Source: Planococcus sp. ISL-109
GTDB taxonomy: Bacteria; Bacillota; Bacilli; Bacillales_A; Planococcaceae
Direction of reading: 5' to 3'
Assembly: GCF_018613655.1 (NCBI RefSeq)
Contig: NZ_JAGGPW010000005.1
Span: 1 to 64,000, forward strand
Length of the DNA stretch: 64,000 nt
This document shows positions 43,101-52,379 of the stretch, in pieces. Below the pieces are notes generated by a model, which was not told where the DNA came from, ran no database searches, and worked only from the letters and a program-made list of their open reading frames with translations. Made by a program: the position numbers and the translations under genes. Within the stretch, counting starts at the first letter, position 1. Every line of letters begins with the position of its first letter.

Positions 43101-43637
43101 TTTTCCCTCCCACTTATACAGCACATGCCGCTTCAGCGGGCTTTCGTCTTCCACGCGCGGATGGTCGAATTCCTTCACTTTTTTCATGCCGATCCGCTTC
43201 ATGACCGCCTCGGACGGCGTATTGGTGAGCAAAGTGAACGAATAAATCTCATTCAACTTCAGCACGCCAGCACCATAGACGAGACACGCTGTCGCGCCTT
43301 CTGTGGCGTAGCCATGATGCCAATGCTCTTTGCCTAAACGCCAGCCGATTTCAATTGCGCCTTGGAATCCGGCGTCGAAATCCACTTTGAGCAAGCCGAT
43401 CAGACCGATGAATGTGCGGTTTCCCTTTACTTCAACCGCCCATAGCCCGTAGCCTGTTCGCTCGATATGGTCTTCAATCCGGTCAACCAGCTCATCCGAC
43501 TCCTCCCGCGTCAAGGTTTTCGGAAAGAACTCCATAACGTCAGGGTTGGCGTTCATCAATGCAAACGCTACCCGGTCCGACGGTTTCCACCTTCTGAAGC
43601 CGAGTCGTTCGGTTTCAAATACATAGTCGTTAGTCAT
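43098..43637 (-). CDS. GNAT N-acetyltransferase (RimJ/RimL type)
   Basis: A 179-residue acetyltransferase with the family pattern ETERLGFRRWKPSD at the start, IEIGWRLGKEHWHHGYATEG (about residues 93-112) covering the acetyl-CoA loop, and NTPSEAVMKRIGMKKV near the end. The acceptor is unknown; relatives modify ribosomal-protein N-termini, amino acids or drugs. AAGGGAAG precedes the ATG. Confidence 0.85.
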   Translation of the reverse strand: MTNDYVFETERLGFRRWKPSDRVAFALMNANPDVMEFFPKTLTREESDELVDRIEDHIERTGYGLWAVEVKGNRTFIGLIGLLKVDFDAGFQGAIEIGWRLGKEHWHHGYATEGATACLVYGAGVLKLNEIYSFTLLTNTPSEAVMKRIGMKKVKEFDHPRVEDESPLKRHVLYKWEGK

Positions 43638-43662
43638 AAGAACTTCCCTTCTGCTTGGACTG

Positions 43663-43963
43663 CTAGTTGTTTTCTTTGTCCTGTACCAGTTCGTTCGGTG
43701 TGCCGTCGACTAGAAAATATTTCACTTTCCATTCCTTGTCCACGGCCTTATAGAGAAACACGAGCCCGGCGATGGAACAGACTGGCGCTGATAAGCAGCG
43801 GCACGATCCCGATTTCGATGAGCGCCGAACCGTACAGCCCCCATTTCCCCGAATAGCCGATCGACGATAACTCCAGCGCGTAAATCGCGGCTGCAACCAA
43901 TGTGAACCCGAACAGCACGATACCCGATATAACCCCAATACCGCCTGCAATAATATGTTTCAT
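43663..43963 (-). pseudogene. Small membrane protein, frameshifted
   Basis: From ATG 43963 the frame encodes two membrane spans (IIAGGIGVISGIVLFGFTLV and SALIEIGIVPLLISASLF) and stops at 43748. The continuation, CSIAGLVFLYKAVDKEWKVK to ELVQDKENN at 43663, lies in another frame. One indel near 43780-43800 restores a protein of about 99 residues. A sequencing error is possible. Confidence 0.6.
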
Positions 43964-43998
43964 TCCGATTCCATCCTTTCGCTAGCCATTTAGGTATG

Positions 43999-44036
43999 AA
44001 AAAACAGGCGTCCGAAATATTCGAAACGCCTGTTTT
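43999..44036 (-). terminator. Terminator after the subtilase gene
   Basis: Stem AAAACAGGCGT with ACGCCTGTTTT; the minus side continues as T6. Confidence 0.8.
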
Positions 44037-44044
44037 CTGTGTGT

Positions 44045-47000
44045 TTACTCGAACAATTGCTTGATGCTGTCAGTCGGCAATGCGCCTTCACCGCCGAGGA
44101 TGTAAATGCTGCTGACGGTCTTCAGCTGAGTCTGAACTGTTTTCACCGTTGCCGCGTTCGGCGATTTCGGTGATGTGAGGACGAGCGGCGCCTTATTTTT
44201 CGCAGCCAAGACGGATCCCGCTAGAGCGTCCGGATAGTTGGTGCCGGTCGCCAAGTACATGCTCTTTGGATCGAACGATGCTTTAAAATATGTGATGACG
44301 GCACTGTTCGTGTCGTATCGCGATGCACCCGCTAGGCGGACCGGGTTTTTGATTTCTTTTGCGGCACTGTCTGAAACAGCGCCTTTACCACCGATGATGA
44401 AGGTTTTCGTGTAGGTTTTCGAGCCTAAATGCGCTTTCACTTCCGGTGACAAAGCGTTAGGCTTCGTCAGAAGGATTGGCATTTTCTGGTTGCCTGCGAC
44501 CGGTGCAATCGATAAGGCATCCGCAAATGTCGTGCCTGTTGCGACGACTGCTTGTGTCGAAGTCTTCATTTCTTTGGCGATGTTGACAGACGTTTCATAG
44601 CGATTTTTGCCGCTGATGCGCTTGATGCCCGTTTGTTTGATGCCAAGAGCTGTCAATTCTTTTTCGACGAGCGGGCTGATGGCGCCTTGTCCGCCGATCA
44701 AGGTGACATCTGTCACTTTCAGGCGTTTCAGTTCATCTTGCACCGCTTTCGGGATCGAATCGGTTTTCGTCAAAAGCAGTGGTGCGTTATGATACGCTGC
44801 GAGCGGTGCTGCACTCAAAGCATCCGGGAAATCGCCGCCGGTTGCCAGTACCGCTTTGCCGGAAGTGATCCAGCCTTTTTTCGACACTTCAACTGCCGTG
44901 TCGTAGCGGCTCGCCCCGCTGATGCGCTCGGCCAGATTCCATTTATCGGACATGGCCAAAATGGCTTCCGCACCGTTCAAACGTCCCCAGCCGGAGATCT
45001 GGTCGTAACCTGGTGCCAATTCTTCCACTTCATACGGGAATTCTTCCTCAAAAAATGGATCTTCGAAAATCGGACGGTCTTCCTCCGTAAAGGCGATGTC
45101 ATCGGCCGATACCGTCAGCAGAGACCGGAGCTGTTCCGGCGACAATGACGGGTTGATCGATTTCAGTACGCCTGCAACGGCTGCTACGTGCGGAGCCGCC
45201 ATCGACGTTCCGGACATGAGCGTCACATTGCCGTCCGGCAAGAGACTTGGGATATCCGTTCCCGGTGCAACAAGGTCAAGGCCTTCACCGTAGCTGGAAT
45301 AATCCGATACGAGATCGAGCCGGTTTGTCGCGCCGACAGCAATGGCGTATTTCGATGATGCCGGGTAGGACAATTCTTCCCAGCCGTCGTTGCCGGAAGC
45401 GGCGACAATCGTCACGCCGCGCTCACTGGCGTATTTCATGGCGTATTCGAGCACTCGGCTGTAGCCGCCGCCAAGGCTCATGTTGATGACATCTACGCCT
45501 TCGTTCGCCGCATAGATGATGCCGTATGCGATCTGTTCGGTGTCGCCGAATCCTGAGGCGTCGAGCACTTTAATCGGCAGGATCTTCGTCGACTGATTGA
45601 TGCCGGTCATCGAATAGTCATTGCCGCCTTGTGCGGCGATGATGCCCGAGACATGCGTACCGTGCCCTTGGTCATCGAGCGCTTTATCGTCATCATTGAC
45701 GAAGTCATAACCTGTGCTGACCATCTGGTTCTTGAGGTCTGCAAGCCTGTAATCGACGCCCGTATCAATGACCGCTGTGATGGTTTCCGCCTGATCTTTC
45801 TGTGCGGCGAGTGCCTTCATTTGTTCAAAATCGATGTCCGCGTTTTCAATGCCGAAACCTTCTCCGGCATTTTCAAGTGACCATTGCTCGTTATAGTAGA
45901 TGTCTTCTGAATGCAGAGAATACTGCTGCACGGGTTCGACGAATTCCACTTCCGGCAGCGCTTCAAGCGTCTGCAGCGTCTGATTCGCCGCTGAGGTAGA
46001 CATACCTGATTTCAAGTCGACGACGTAGAATGAGTCGAATTTCGGTGCTTCGACTTCGAATTCAGAAACTGACTGGATGCCGGCTCCTGAAGTTTTTGCC
46101 TTGCTCAACGTCACGCCGTCTTTCACTTTGACGATGACTTTGTTCGCTGATGCGTCTTTGATCATATAATCGGTCGATTTCATCGCGAGCAGGACTGATT
46201 TGCCTGTAAGCTTGCTGATGCCGATTGATTTCCCTGCTTTTTCTACTTCACCTTTCAATTTCTCAGGCGCCGTCTTCAAAGCCAAGGCATATAGTTCATT
46301 GATGGCTTTTTGGTCAGCTGCAGTGATTGTTTTTGAACTTTGAAGTCCATTTTTCGCGATGCTGTCAATCAAGCCGTCGAGCTGCTTAAGATTTTTCTTG
46401 AGCGAGTCGCGAACCGTTGCCTCCGTCACGGCCTGGTAGCCGATGAACGGTGCAAGCTTGTAGTAAAGCTTTGTCAGCTCTCGGCCACTTTCGGTTTGTG
46501 CCAGCACGTCACCGCGGATCATCCGCAATTGGTCGAGCAGGTTCTGGTTATCCAACACGAGTTCTGCCGGGCATTGCTCGTTGTTTGTCGGTTTCGACGC
46601 TTTCACTGTCGTGCCGTCAAAACCGAGTGTGTAGCTTGCTTCTTCGCCATCTCCCACTTCAATCGGGAGCTCTTCTGCAAATGAAGAGACCTTGATATAA
46701 AATGGTCCTTCCCAGGCGATTGGGAATTTCACCACTGATTTTCTTTCCAAAAATGAATAATTGCTGAAAGGGTCAAAGGGCTTGTCGACGGTCGCGCGTT
46801 CTGCGTCCGGGTAGACCGTGAACGTCAGTTCTTGGTCCGACTGAAGTGACACTTCAAAATGTGAATGTGCAGCGACTTGTCCAGGCTCGACGTCGATCCG
46901 GTACCAGTGTTCCGCATCATCTGCAGAAAACGTTTCGGTCACGTCCACCCCTTCTTCTAATAGATCTGCATCTACCAAATCTTCGGCATTTGCCGTTTGT

Positions 47001-47071
47001 GTTGCCGGTAAAACCCCTAAAAGCGATATACCCATCAAAAAACTCGTCGCAATCTTGAACGCGCGATCCAT
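44045..47071 (-). CDS. Secreted subtilisin-like protease with CWB2 wall-binding repeats
   Basis: A 1008-residue S8 protease. Residues 1-29 are a signal peptide ending in a TANA-type site. A pre-peptidase beta domain (about 35-155), a helical region and a fervidolysin-like inhibitor region (about 310-385) precede the catalytic domain (about 395-690). The triad is visible: Asp in AVIDTGVDYR, His in GHGTHVSGI, Ser in SGTSMAAPHVAA. Three cell-wall-binding type 2 repeats follow from about 715: RISGASRYDTAV, RISGKNRYETSV and RLAGASRYDTNS. The enzyme is therefore exported and held non-covalently on the wall. It is a single gene with its own terminator. Confidence 0.9.
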   Translation of the reverse strand: MDRAFKIATSFLMGISLLGVLPATQTANAEDLVDADLLEEGVDVTETFSADDAEHWYRIDVEPGQVAAHSHFEVSLQSDQELTFTVYPDAERATVDKPFDPFSNYSFLERKSVVKFPIAWEGPFYIKVSSFAEELPIEVGDGEEASYTLGFDGTTVKASKPTNNEQCPAELVLDNQNLLDQLRMIRGDVLAQTESGRELTKLYYKLAPFIGYQAVTEATVRDSLKKNLKQLDGLIDSIAKNGLQSSKTITAADQKAINELYALALKTAPEKLKGEVEKAGKSIGISKLTGKSVLLAMKSTDYMIKDASANKVIVKVKDGVTLSKAKTSGAGIQSVSEFEVEAPKFDSFYVVDLKSGMSTSAANQTLQTLEALPEVEFVEPVQQYSLHSEDIYYNEQWSLENAGEGFGIENADIDFEQMKALAAQKDQAETITAVIDTGVDYRLADLKNQMVSTGYDFVNDDDKALDDQGHGTHVSGIIAAQGGNDYSMTGINQSTKILPIKVLDASGFGDTEQIAYGIIYAANEGVDVINMSLGGGYSRVLEYAMKYASERGVTIVAASGNDGWEELSYPASSKYAIAVGATNRLDLVSDYSSYGEGLDLVAPGTDIPSLLPDGNVTLMSGTSMAAPHVAAVAGVLKSINPSLSPEQLRSLLTVSADDIAFTEEDRPIFEDPFFEEEFPYEVEELAPGYDQISGWGRLNGAEAILAMSDKWNLAERISGASRYDTAVEVSKKGWITSGKAVLATGGDFPDALSAAPLAAYHNAPLLLTKTDSIPKAVQDELKRLKVTDVTLIGGQGAISPLVEKELTALGIKQTGIKRISGKNRYETSVNIAKEMKTSTQAVVATGTTFADALSIAPVAGNQKMPILLTKPNALSPEVKAHLGSKTYTKTFIIGGKGAVSDSAAKEIKNPVRLAGASRYDTNSAVITYFKASFDPKSMYLATGTNYPDALAGSVLAAKNKAPLVLTSPKSPNAATVKTVQTQLKTVSSIYILGGEGALPTDSIKQLFE

Positions 47072-47361
47072 CCTACCATCCCCATTTCAAGTTATTTACA
47101 ATTCTATTAAAACACATCCTATTACATAAAAATAGATTGTTTTGAAAATATTCCCCTAGGTCTTTCGTTGCCGTTTCGGAACGCCATTTTACGTTGTCAG
47201 AAAAGTGATGTGTGAACAATTTGTTTGAGTCGGCATACTTAATTTTTCTCATAGTGGTGGGCGATATTCCACGGGAGTCTTCGCGGTTTTGCTCCATATC
47301 TCTTTTAGTGGAAACGCAGAGTAGCTCTTTTTTCTCCGTTGAAAAGTGAATCTCCATAGAC
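47072..47361. other. Intergenic, no gene seen
   Basis: Upstream region of the subtilase gene. No frame here looks coding and no operator was recognised. Confidence 0.4.
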
Positions 47362-48162
47362 TTAAGCTTTCTGCTTTGGCATATCCAACGGAGTGAAGTA
47401 GTATGCACAGCCTTGCCATTTCAGCTCTTCGCTCAAGATGTCGAAGGTGGAGCGGAAAAACCCTTGCATCGCATTACTCGGGTTTTCGGATGCTGCGACG
47501 CTTTCGAGCTTCAGGAAATATTCGCTCAGCGAGGCATCGAAATAGGCTTCGACTGGTTTTAGATGGGCGCTGTCGAGCGCTCTGTTGATAAAGGGATAAG
47601 GCAAAACGAAAAATGACGGCACGTCGACTTTGTCATCGCCTAGCCAAAAGCCGCCTTCTCGATGACTTTGTCTTGCGGAAACGGCTCGCGGATGCCATGC
47701 AGAATGAGCAGCGACACGTCAAACGTTCCCCAGAAAAGCGCCGGTTTCATTTTCCGGCAGCGCAGCGGCCCGACGAACTTCAATTGTTCACGCAGCGCAA
47801 ACTGGAACAACTTCAATCCTCTTACTGCGTCTTTCCAGTTGAACATAAGCGGCGTGTCGTCCTTCGTTCAAATTGGTCTTATAAGTCATCTCCTGCGGTT
47901 TCGGATTGATCGTCACATCGATTCCTTTCGATGCCAGGCCTTCGAATATCTCTTCGAAATAAGTTTTGATCGACTTGGAATTTTCCAGCGGCACAGCGTG
48001 AAGATTCCCTTCTACGTTCAAGAGGATCCGGCTTTCATAAACATCCAAGTCAACCTGAAAAGCCTTATCTCGGTGAAACAACAAGCCTGTCGAAAAACCG
48101 TTCGGCGTCACGGCGAGCGTGACATGCGCCCATTCAGAATGCCTGATCACGTCAATCTTCAT
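47362..48162 (-). pseudogene. DUF5996-family protein, multiply frameshifted
   Basis: Three frames must be joined to obtain the family sequence: WAHVTLAVTPNGFSTGLLF to NLNEGRHAAY from ATG 48162 (GAGGAG upstream), then NWKDAVRGLKLFQFALREQ to MKPALFWGTFDVSL, then PSFFVLPYPFINRALDSAHL to the stop at 47362. The order of these blocks follows the DUF5996 family, whose function is unknown. Breaks lie near 47845 and 47635. The usual extra N-terminal helix is absent. Confidence 0.75.
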
Positions 48163-48346
48163 TGCGTTCTCCTCATTAACTGTCTTTCGAAATACGCGAG
48201 CAGATGCAGCGACTGAGACTTCCGGGGAATAGAGGAAACATTCGGAAAACTCCATCTCTCTCTCTATTCGACATGCTTCCATACTTTCCTATCCAATTGT
48301 GCAAGAGAAGTCCGAGGTCAGCGAATAGGGAATCGGGTCTTAATAG

Positions 48347-48384
48347 AAAAAGCCGCTCCAGCTAGTTTTGCCGGAGCGGCTTTT
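48347..48384. terminator. Bidirectional terminator
   Basis: Perfect stem AAAAGCCGCTCC with GGAGCGGCTTTT, downstream of the kinase-like gene on the minus strand. Confidence 0.8.
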
Positions 48385-48449
48385 ACATGATCGCTAAACA
48401 ACTTGTCCATTTCTTCATTTTTCTCCTCCGATCATGGATGAATGTTGAT

Positions 48450-48983
48450 CTAATGAACTGTGAAGCTATTCAAAATCTCCCCGTACAACCTTTCCACAGT
48501 TTGTGAACTGTCGAGCTTCAACACGGGACTCTTCGATATCTCCATTTGATGGGCATGCTCAGCGTAGGTGCCCGCCATGTTTTTATCTTTTTCTGTTAAA
48601 TAAGTTTTGTACCATTCCAGGAAATCGTTCATGTCTTCCCCGTTTGTGTCCTTCCATAACCTGCTATTCCGCTCCTTTTCCCGTTTCCGCAGCCTGTCCA
48701 TCCGCACGGGTTCAGTGAGATAGAGGAATACGAGCAGATTACGAGCATTTAAGCCTTCCGGTAGCCATGAAAAAACAGACCCTGACGCTGCGTAACTGTC
48801 TGTTGATTCCATATCCTGCGCGTACATCTTCTTCCGCTCTTCTACGGGACGGTTTTCTGTGAACGTGTTGTCTTTCCATAGATAGTTGTCGGTATCGATC
48901 CATTTGATCGCTTGCTGTTCGCTGATGTATTTCGCGAGAGTGCTCTTGCCCGTTCCTGACCCGCCGATGATTTGGATTTTCAT
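48450..48983 (-). CDS. P-loop kinase-like protein (FlaR/topology-modulation family)
   Basis: About 177 residues, adenylate-kinase-like fold. Walker A is IIGGSGTGKSTLAKYI (residues 4-19), followed by WIDTDNYLW with the acid residue typical of the family, and a lid-like basic patch RMDRLRKREKERNSRLW. Relatives are annotated as DNA topology modulation protein FlaR, though no biochemical role is proven. The ATG at 48983 has GAGGTG upstream and is preferred over GTG 48992. Confidence 0.75.
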   Translation of the reverse strand: MKIQIIGGSGTGKSTLAKYISEQQAIKWIDTDNYLWKDNTFTENRPVEERKKMYAQDMESTDSYAASGSVFSWLPEGLNARNLLVFLYLTEPVRMDRLRKREKERNSRLWKDTNGEDMNDFLEWYKTYLTEKDKNMAGTYAEHAHQMEISKSPVLKLDSSQTVERLYGEILNSFTVH

Positions 48984-49200
48984 TGAATTCACCTCTTGTC
49001 TCCCTAACTATTTCATATCAAAGACTCCAAAACTTGTAATATCAGTATACGCGAACGAGAACCCGGAAGAGGATGTTACTCATTGCACATCAAAAGATGA
49101 GCCTTAACATTAACAAACTAAAAAGGACGCCCGGAACTTGCGCATTTTCACGTGGTATACTGAAAAAGCTTGAACATTTCGAGAGAAAGCGGTGAAGATA

Positions 49201-50046
49201 ATGACTGTTCTGGTGACCGGATTTACCGGCAATGCAGGCTATGAAGTGGCCCAAAGTTTAAAAAGCAAAGGCATTCCGTTCAAATGCGCTGTCCGCAATG
49301 TGGGAAAAGCCACCAAGCGCTCTGGCGATGCATATGATTATATCCGCTTGGATTTTGCGGATCCAGCGACTTTTGCGTCGGCCTTACAAGGAATCACTCA
49401 ACTTTTCCTCATGTACCCGCCAGGCGGCGATCTGCAATTTGCGAAGTTCCTGGAGCAAGCCAAAAAGCAGGGCGTCGAGCATATCACTTACTTGTCTGTA
49501 AAAGACGCACAGTTTTTGCCGTTTATCCATCATTTCAAAAACGAAAAGCTCATCAAGAAACTGGGACTTCCCTTTACGTTTGTCCGCGCCGGCTATTTCA
49601 TGCAGAATCTGAACGATTTTCTGTGCGAGGAAATCAAACAGCACCAACGCATTTATGTTCCAGCCGGCAAGGGCAAAACCAGCTTTGTCGACGTCCGTGA
49701 TTTGGCGGAAATCGTGGCTTTATCGTTCCAATATCCGCAGTTGCATCAACAGAAAGCTTACGTCATCACGGGCGAGGAAGCGCTGGACTTCTATCAAGTA
49801 GCAGAAAAGATGAGCGAGGTTCTCGGCAAACCGATTGCCTATGCGAATCCATCGGCAAAAGAGTTTAAACAGTATATGGTTGGCCGAGGAAAAGACAAAG
49901 GGTTCATCAACGTCGTCATCGGCATCCACTTCCCGACCAAATTGGGCTTGGCCAAAGGCGTAACCACTGATTACCAGAAACTGACCGGCCACAAGCCTCG
50001 TAACATCGAAGCATACCTTCACGATTATCGGCGTTTTTGGGAATGA
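49201..50046 (+). CDS. NmrA-like NAD(P)-binding oxidoreductase
   Basis: About 281 residues, atypical short-chain dehydrogenase. The dinucleotide loop is VLVTGFTGNAGYEVA (residues 3-17), then CAVRNVGKA, and YLSVKDAQF at the usual active-site region without the Tyr-x3-Lys pair, as in the NmrA/QOR2 group. Members either reduce quinones or sense the NAD(P) redox state. It starts at ATG 49201 after AAGCGGTGA. It is a single gene, convergent with the ABC transporter. Confidence 0.8.
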   Translation: MTVLVTGFTGNAGYEVAQSLKSKGIPFKCAVRNVGKATKRSGDAYDYIRLDFADPATFASALQGITQLFLMYPPGGDLQFAKFLEQAKKQGVEHITYLSVKDAQFLPFIHHFKNEKLIKKLGLPFTFVRAGYFMQNLNDFLCEEIKQHQRIYVPAGKGKTSFVDVRDLAEIVALSFQYPQLHQQKAYVITGEEALDFYQVAEKMSEVLGKPIAYANPSAKEFKQYMVGRGKDKGFINVVIGIHFPTKLGLAKGVTTDYQKLTGHKPRNIEAYLHDYRRFWE

Positions 50047-50146
50047 TGCAGCGCTTCACTCTGCGTCAGGAACCTTCATTCATATATCAGGAGCAGCTAT
50101 CACCCAAGAGCTATAGGCGCTCGCGTTCTTAAAAAAACTTCTCAAC

Positions 50147-50195
50147 AAAACCCCGAACGAGTTCACTTTTCTCAAGCGTCCTCGTTCGGGGTTTG
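50147..50195. terminator. Bidirectional terminator between convergent genes
   Basis: Perfect 14-bp stem AAACCCCGAACGAG with CTCGTTCGGGGTTT. Confidence 0.85.
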
Positions 50196-50253
50196 CTGTG
50201 TGCGCTGGTAGCTTGATTGCTCAATGTTAGAAATCCGGTAGATGAGCTATTCG

Positions 50254-51096
50254 CTATTCTTTCTTCCGGTACAAGTACATCGTCAGCGGCGCGAAGATCA
50301 CCACAAAACCAGCGGAGACGACGAACACCCAGCCGATTTGCTCCCACGTGCCGTTGCCGTGCATCAATCCGCGGACAGCGGTCGCGAGAATGGAAATGGG
50401 GTTGATGTTGACGAAGCCCTGAAGCCAGGACGGCAACGTGGCTGGATCGACGAACACATTGCTGACGAAAGTCAGCGGGAAAATCACCAAAAAACTGACC
50501 ATCATCAAGGATTTTTCTGAACGCATAACGATGCCGGCGGCTGTCCAAATCCAGGAAAAGCTGAACGAAAACAGCAAGATGACAAGGACGGCACCGAATA
50601 CGCCGATGGCCCCGCCTTCCGGCCGAAATCCGAGCGCCAGCCCCAAACCGATCATAATGGCGGACGCCAGTGAATAGCGGATGACATCGACAAGCAACGC
50701 GCCGATCAGCGCAGAAGGCAGCCAGATCGGTAATGTGCGGAAGCGATCGAATATGCCTTTTCGGATATCATTGTTCAAATCGATCCCTGTGTACATCGTG
50801 ATTTGCGAGACGGTCATGACCAAAATCCCAGGCAACAGAAATTGCAGATACTCCCCTGTAGATCCCGCGATGGCGCCCCCGAACAAATAGGTAAACATCA
50901 GCAAAAAGATAATCGGAAACACCGTGACATCAAACATCTGCTCCGGAACATGCTTAATCCGCAACAGCGCCCGGTGCGCGAATGCCATCGTCGAAGCGAA
51001 AGCATTCGGCGGATCGGGCCTTCTACCGGTCGCGATGGCACTCAAGGGATGGACCTCTTCCAAAGTCGACTTATCATGTTCTACCTGCACGCTCAT
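50254..51096 (-). CDS. ABC-2 type transporter permease (DrrB-like)
   Basis: A 280-residue permease with a charged 35-residue start and six membrane spans; the motif [18 protein letters not shown] (about residues 88-105) and the end [16 protein letters not shown] are typical of the DrrB group. It overlaps the ATPase gene by 23 bp. The pair probably exports a drug or lipid; the substrate is unknown. Confidence 0.85.
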   Translation of the reverse strand: MSVQVEHDKSTLEEVHPLSAIATGRRPDPPNAFASTMAFAHRALLRIKHVPEQMFDVTVFPIIFLLMFTYLFGGAIAGSTGEYLQFLLPGILVMTVSQITMYTGIDLNNDIRKGIFDRFRTLPIWLPSALIGALLVDVIRYSLASAIMIGLGLALGFRPEGGAIGVFGAVLVILLFSFSFSWIWTAAGIVMRSEKSLMMVSFLVIFPLTFVSNVFVDPATLPSWLQGFVNINPISILATAVRGLMHGNGTWEQIGWVFVVSAGFVVIFAPLTMYLYRKKE

Positions 51097-52093
51097 GAGT
51101 TCCCCCCTCCTCCACGTTCGCTTGTTCGTCTGCGGATTGTCCGGTCAATGTCAGGAATACTTCATCGAGGCTCGGGCGCCCGAGCGAAAAATCACTGATG
51201 GCGATCTTCTCGCGTGCGAGCTCCCCGAGTGCTTCAGCGACAAGAGATGAGTCTTGCGCCTGCATGCTCAATGATAGTCCGTCCGTAGCGATGTGAACCG
51301 ACGTGCCAAGCTTGCGTTCCAGAATGGCTGTCGCACGCTTTGTGTCTGATGCATCCAGTAGTTGTACGTTCAAGGTCCCACTACCGACCGATGCCTTCAA
51401 TTCACTGCTCGTGCCTTCCGCGATGATTTTGCCGCGGTTAATAACCGCAATCCGGTCGGCCAGCTGGTCTGCTTCTTCCAAGTTTTGAGTCGTCAGCAAC
51501 ACGGTCGTCCCGTTATGCACGAGCGCGCGGATAATATCCCACACTTGGTTGCGGCTCCGTGGATCCAATCCGGTCGTCGGTTCATCCAGAAACAGCAGAT
51601 CCGGTGTCACGACGATGCTCGCCGCAATATCGATCCGCCGCCTCATGCCACCCGAATACTTTTTCACTTGACGTTTTGCTGCATCTTGCAAGCCGAATGC
51701 CAAAAGCAATTCTGAGGCCCTTTGTTTCGCCTGCTTGGTCGTATAGCCCATTAGCCTCGAGATCAGAATCAAGTTCTCCGTGCCGGTCAAATCTTCATCG
51801 ATGGAAGCATACTGGCCAGTCAAGCTGATGCGACTTTTGATTGTCGCGCTCTCCGTCTTCAAATCATGGCCGAAAATAGACGCAGTTCCGCTGTCCGGCT
51901 GAATGAGTGTAGCCAGCATGCGGATCGTCGTCGTTTTCCCTGCACCGTTCGGTCCCAAAAAACCGTACACCGTTCCTTTTGGGATCACCAAATCTACACC
52001 ATCCACAGCACGTTCTTTGCCGTATACTTTGACAAGCCCGGTCGCTTCCACAGCCACGCCGTTTGACTGTCGATTCAGCTTTTCATTATCCAT
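51074..52093 (-). CDS. ABC transporter ATPase (DrrA-like)
   Basis: About 339 residues. The nucleotide-binding domain shows Walker [15 protein letters not shown], signature [12 protein letters not shown], Walker [13 protein letters not shown] and the switch His in [12 protein letters not shown]-terminal domain of about 90 residues follows, as in daunorubicin exporter DrrA. ATG 52093 follows AAAAGGTGAGG. It is first in a two-gene operon with the permease. Confidence 0.9.
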   Translation of the reverse strand: MDNEKLNRQSNGVAVEATGLVKVYGKERAVDGVDLVIPKGTVYGFLGPNGAGKTTTIRMLATLIQPDSGTASIFGHDLKTESATIKSRISLTGQYASIDEDLTGTENLILISRLMGYTTKQAKQRASELLLAFGLQDAAKRQVKKYSGGMRRRIDIAASIVVTPDLLFLDEPTTGLDPRSRNQVWDIIRALVHNGTTVLLTTQNLEEADQLADRIAVINRGKIIAEGTSSELKASVGSGTLNVQLLDASDTKRATAILERKLGTSVHIATDGLSLSMQAQDSSLVAEALGELAREKIAISDFSLGRPSLDEVFLTLTGQSADEQANVEEGGTHERAGRT

Positions 52094-52153
52094 GATCCTC
52101 ACCTTTTTCTATTGAAGGATGCACAAACGAGTGCTTAATTATGTTTTTCATTA

Positions 52154-52167
52154 TAACTGATTGGTTA
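52154..52167. promoter_or_regulatory. Candidate operator before the ABC exporter
   Basis: TAACTGATTGGTTA has TAAC-N6-GTTA symmetry and lies about 60 bp before the ATPase start, overlapping the likely promoter. It resembles the sites of TetR-family repressors that often control such exporters; no regulator gene is adjacent. Confidence 0.3.
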
Positions 52168-52285
52168 AAATTAACGAAATATTCGAACATCTAATCCCAG
52201 AATGGATGGACGCCTCATTGGCTAGCAAATGAAACAAAAAATATGTATTAAAGAAAAAGCCTGAGTTCTAGCTGTTCTTCTATTA

Positions 52286-52301
52286 TAGAACAAATGTTCT
52301 A
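52286..52301. promoter_or_regulatory. GAAC-N4-GTTC palindrome
   Basis: TAGAACAAATGTTCTA: perfect 7-bp arms round AA. The core fits the Gram-positive LexA box pattern GAAC-N4-GTTC but differs at the outermost positions. It lies 190 bp before the ABC exporter and 30 bp before the fabH terminator. The rest of 52094-52330 holds nothing else recognisable. Confidence 0.35.
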
Positions 52302-52330
52302 ATTTTTCCACAAGTTAATTCCTAGAAAAG

Positions 52331-52357
52331 AAAAAAACTCCCGCAGCAGCAGGAGTT
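52331..52357 (-). terminator. Terminator after fabH
   Basis: Minus-strand AACTCC ... GGAGTT stem with a 9-nt loop and a T7 run, 22 bp past the fabH stop. Confidence 0.75.
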
Positions 52358-52379
52358 GTAAAAGCGGTTTTATTATGAA

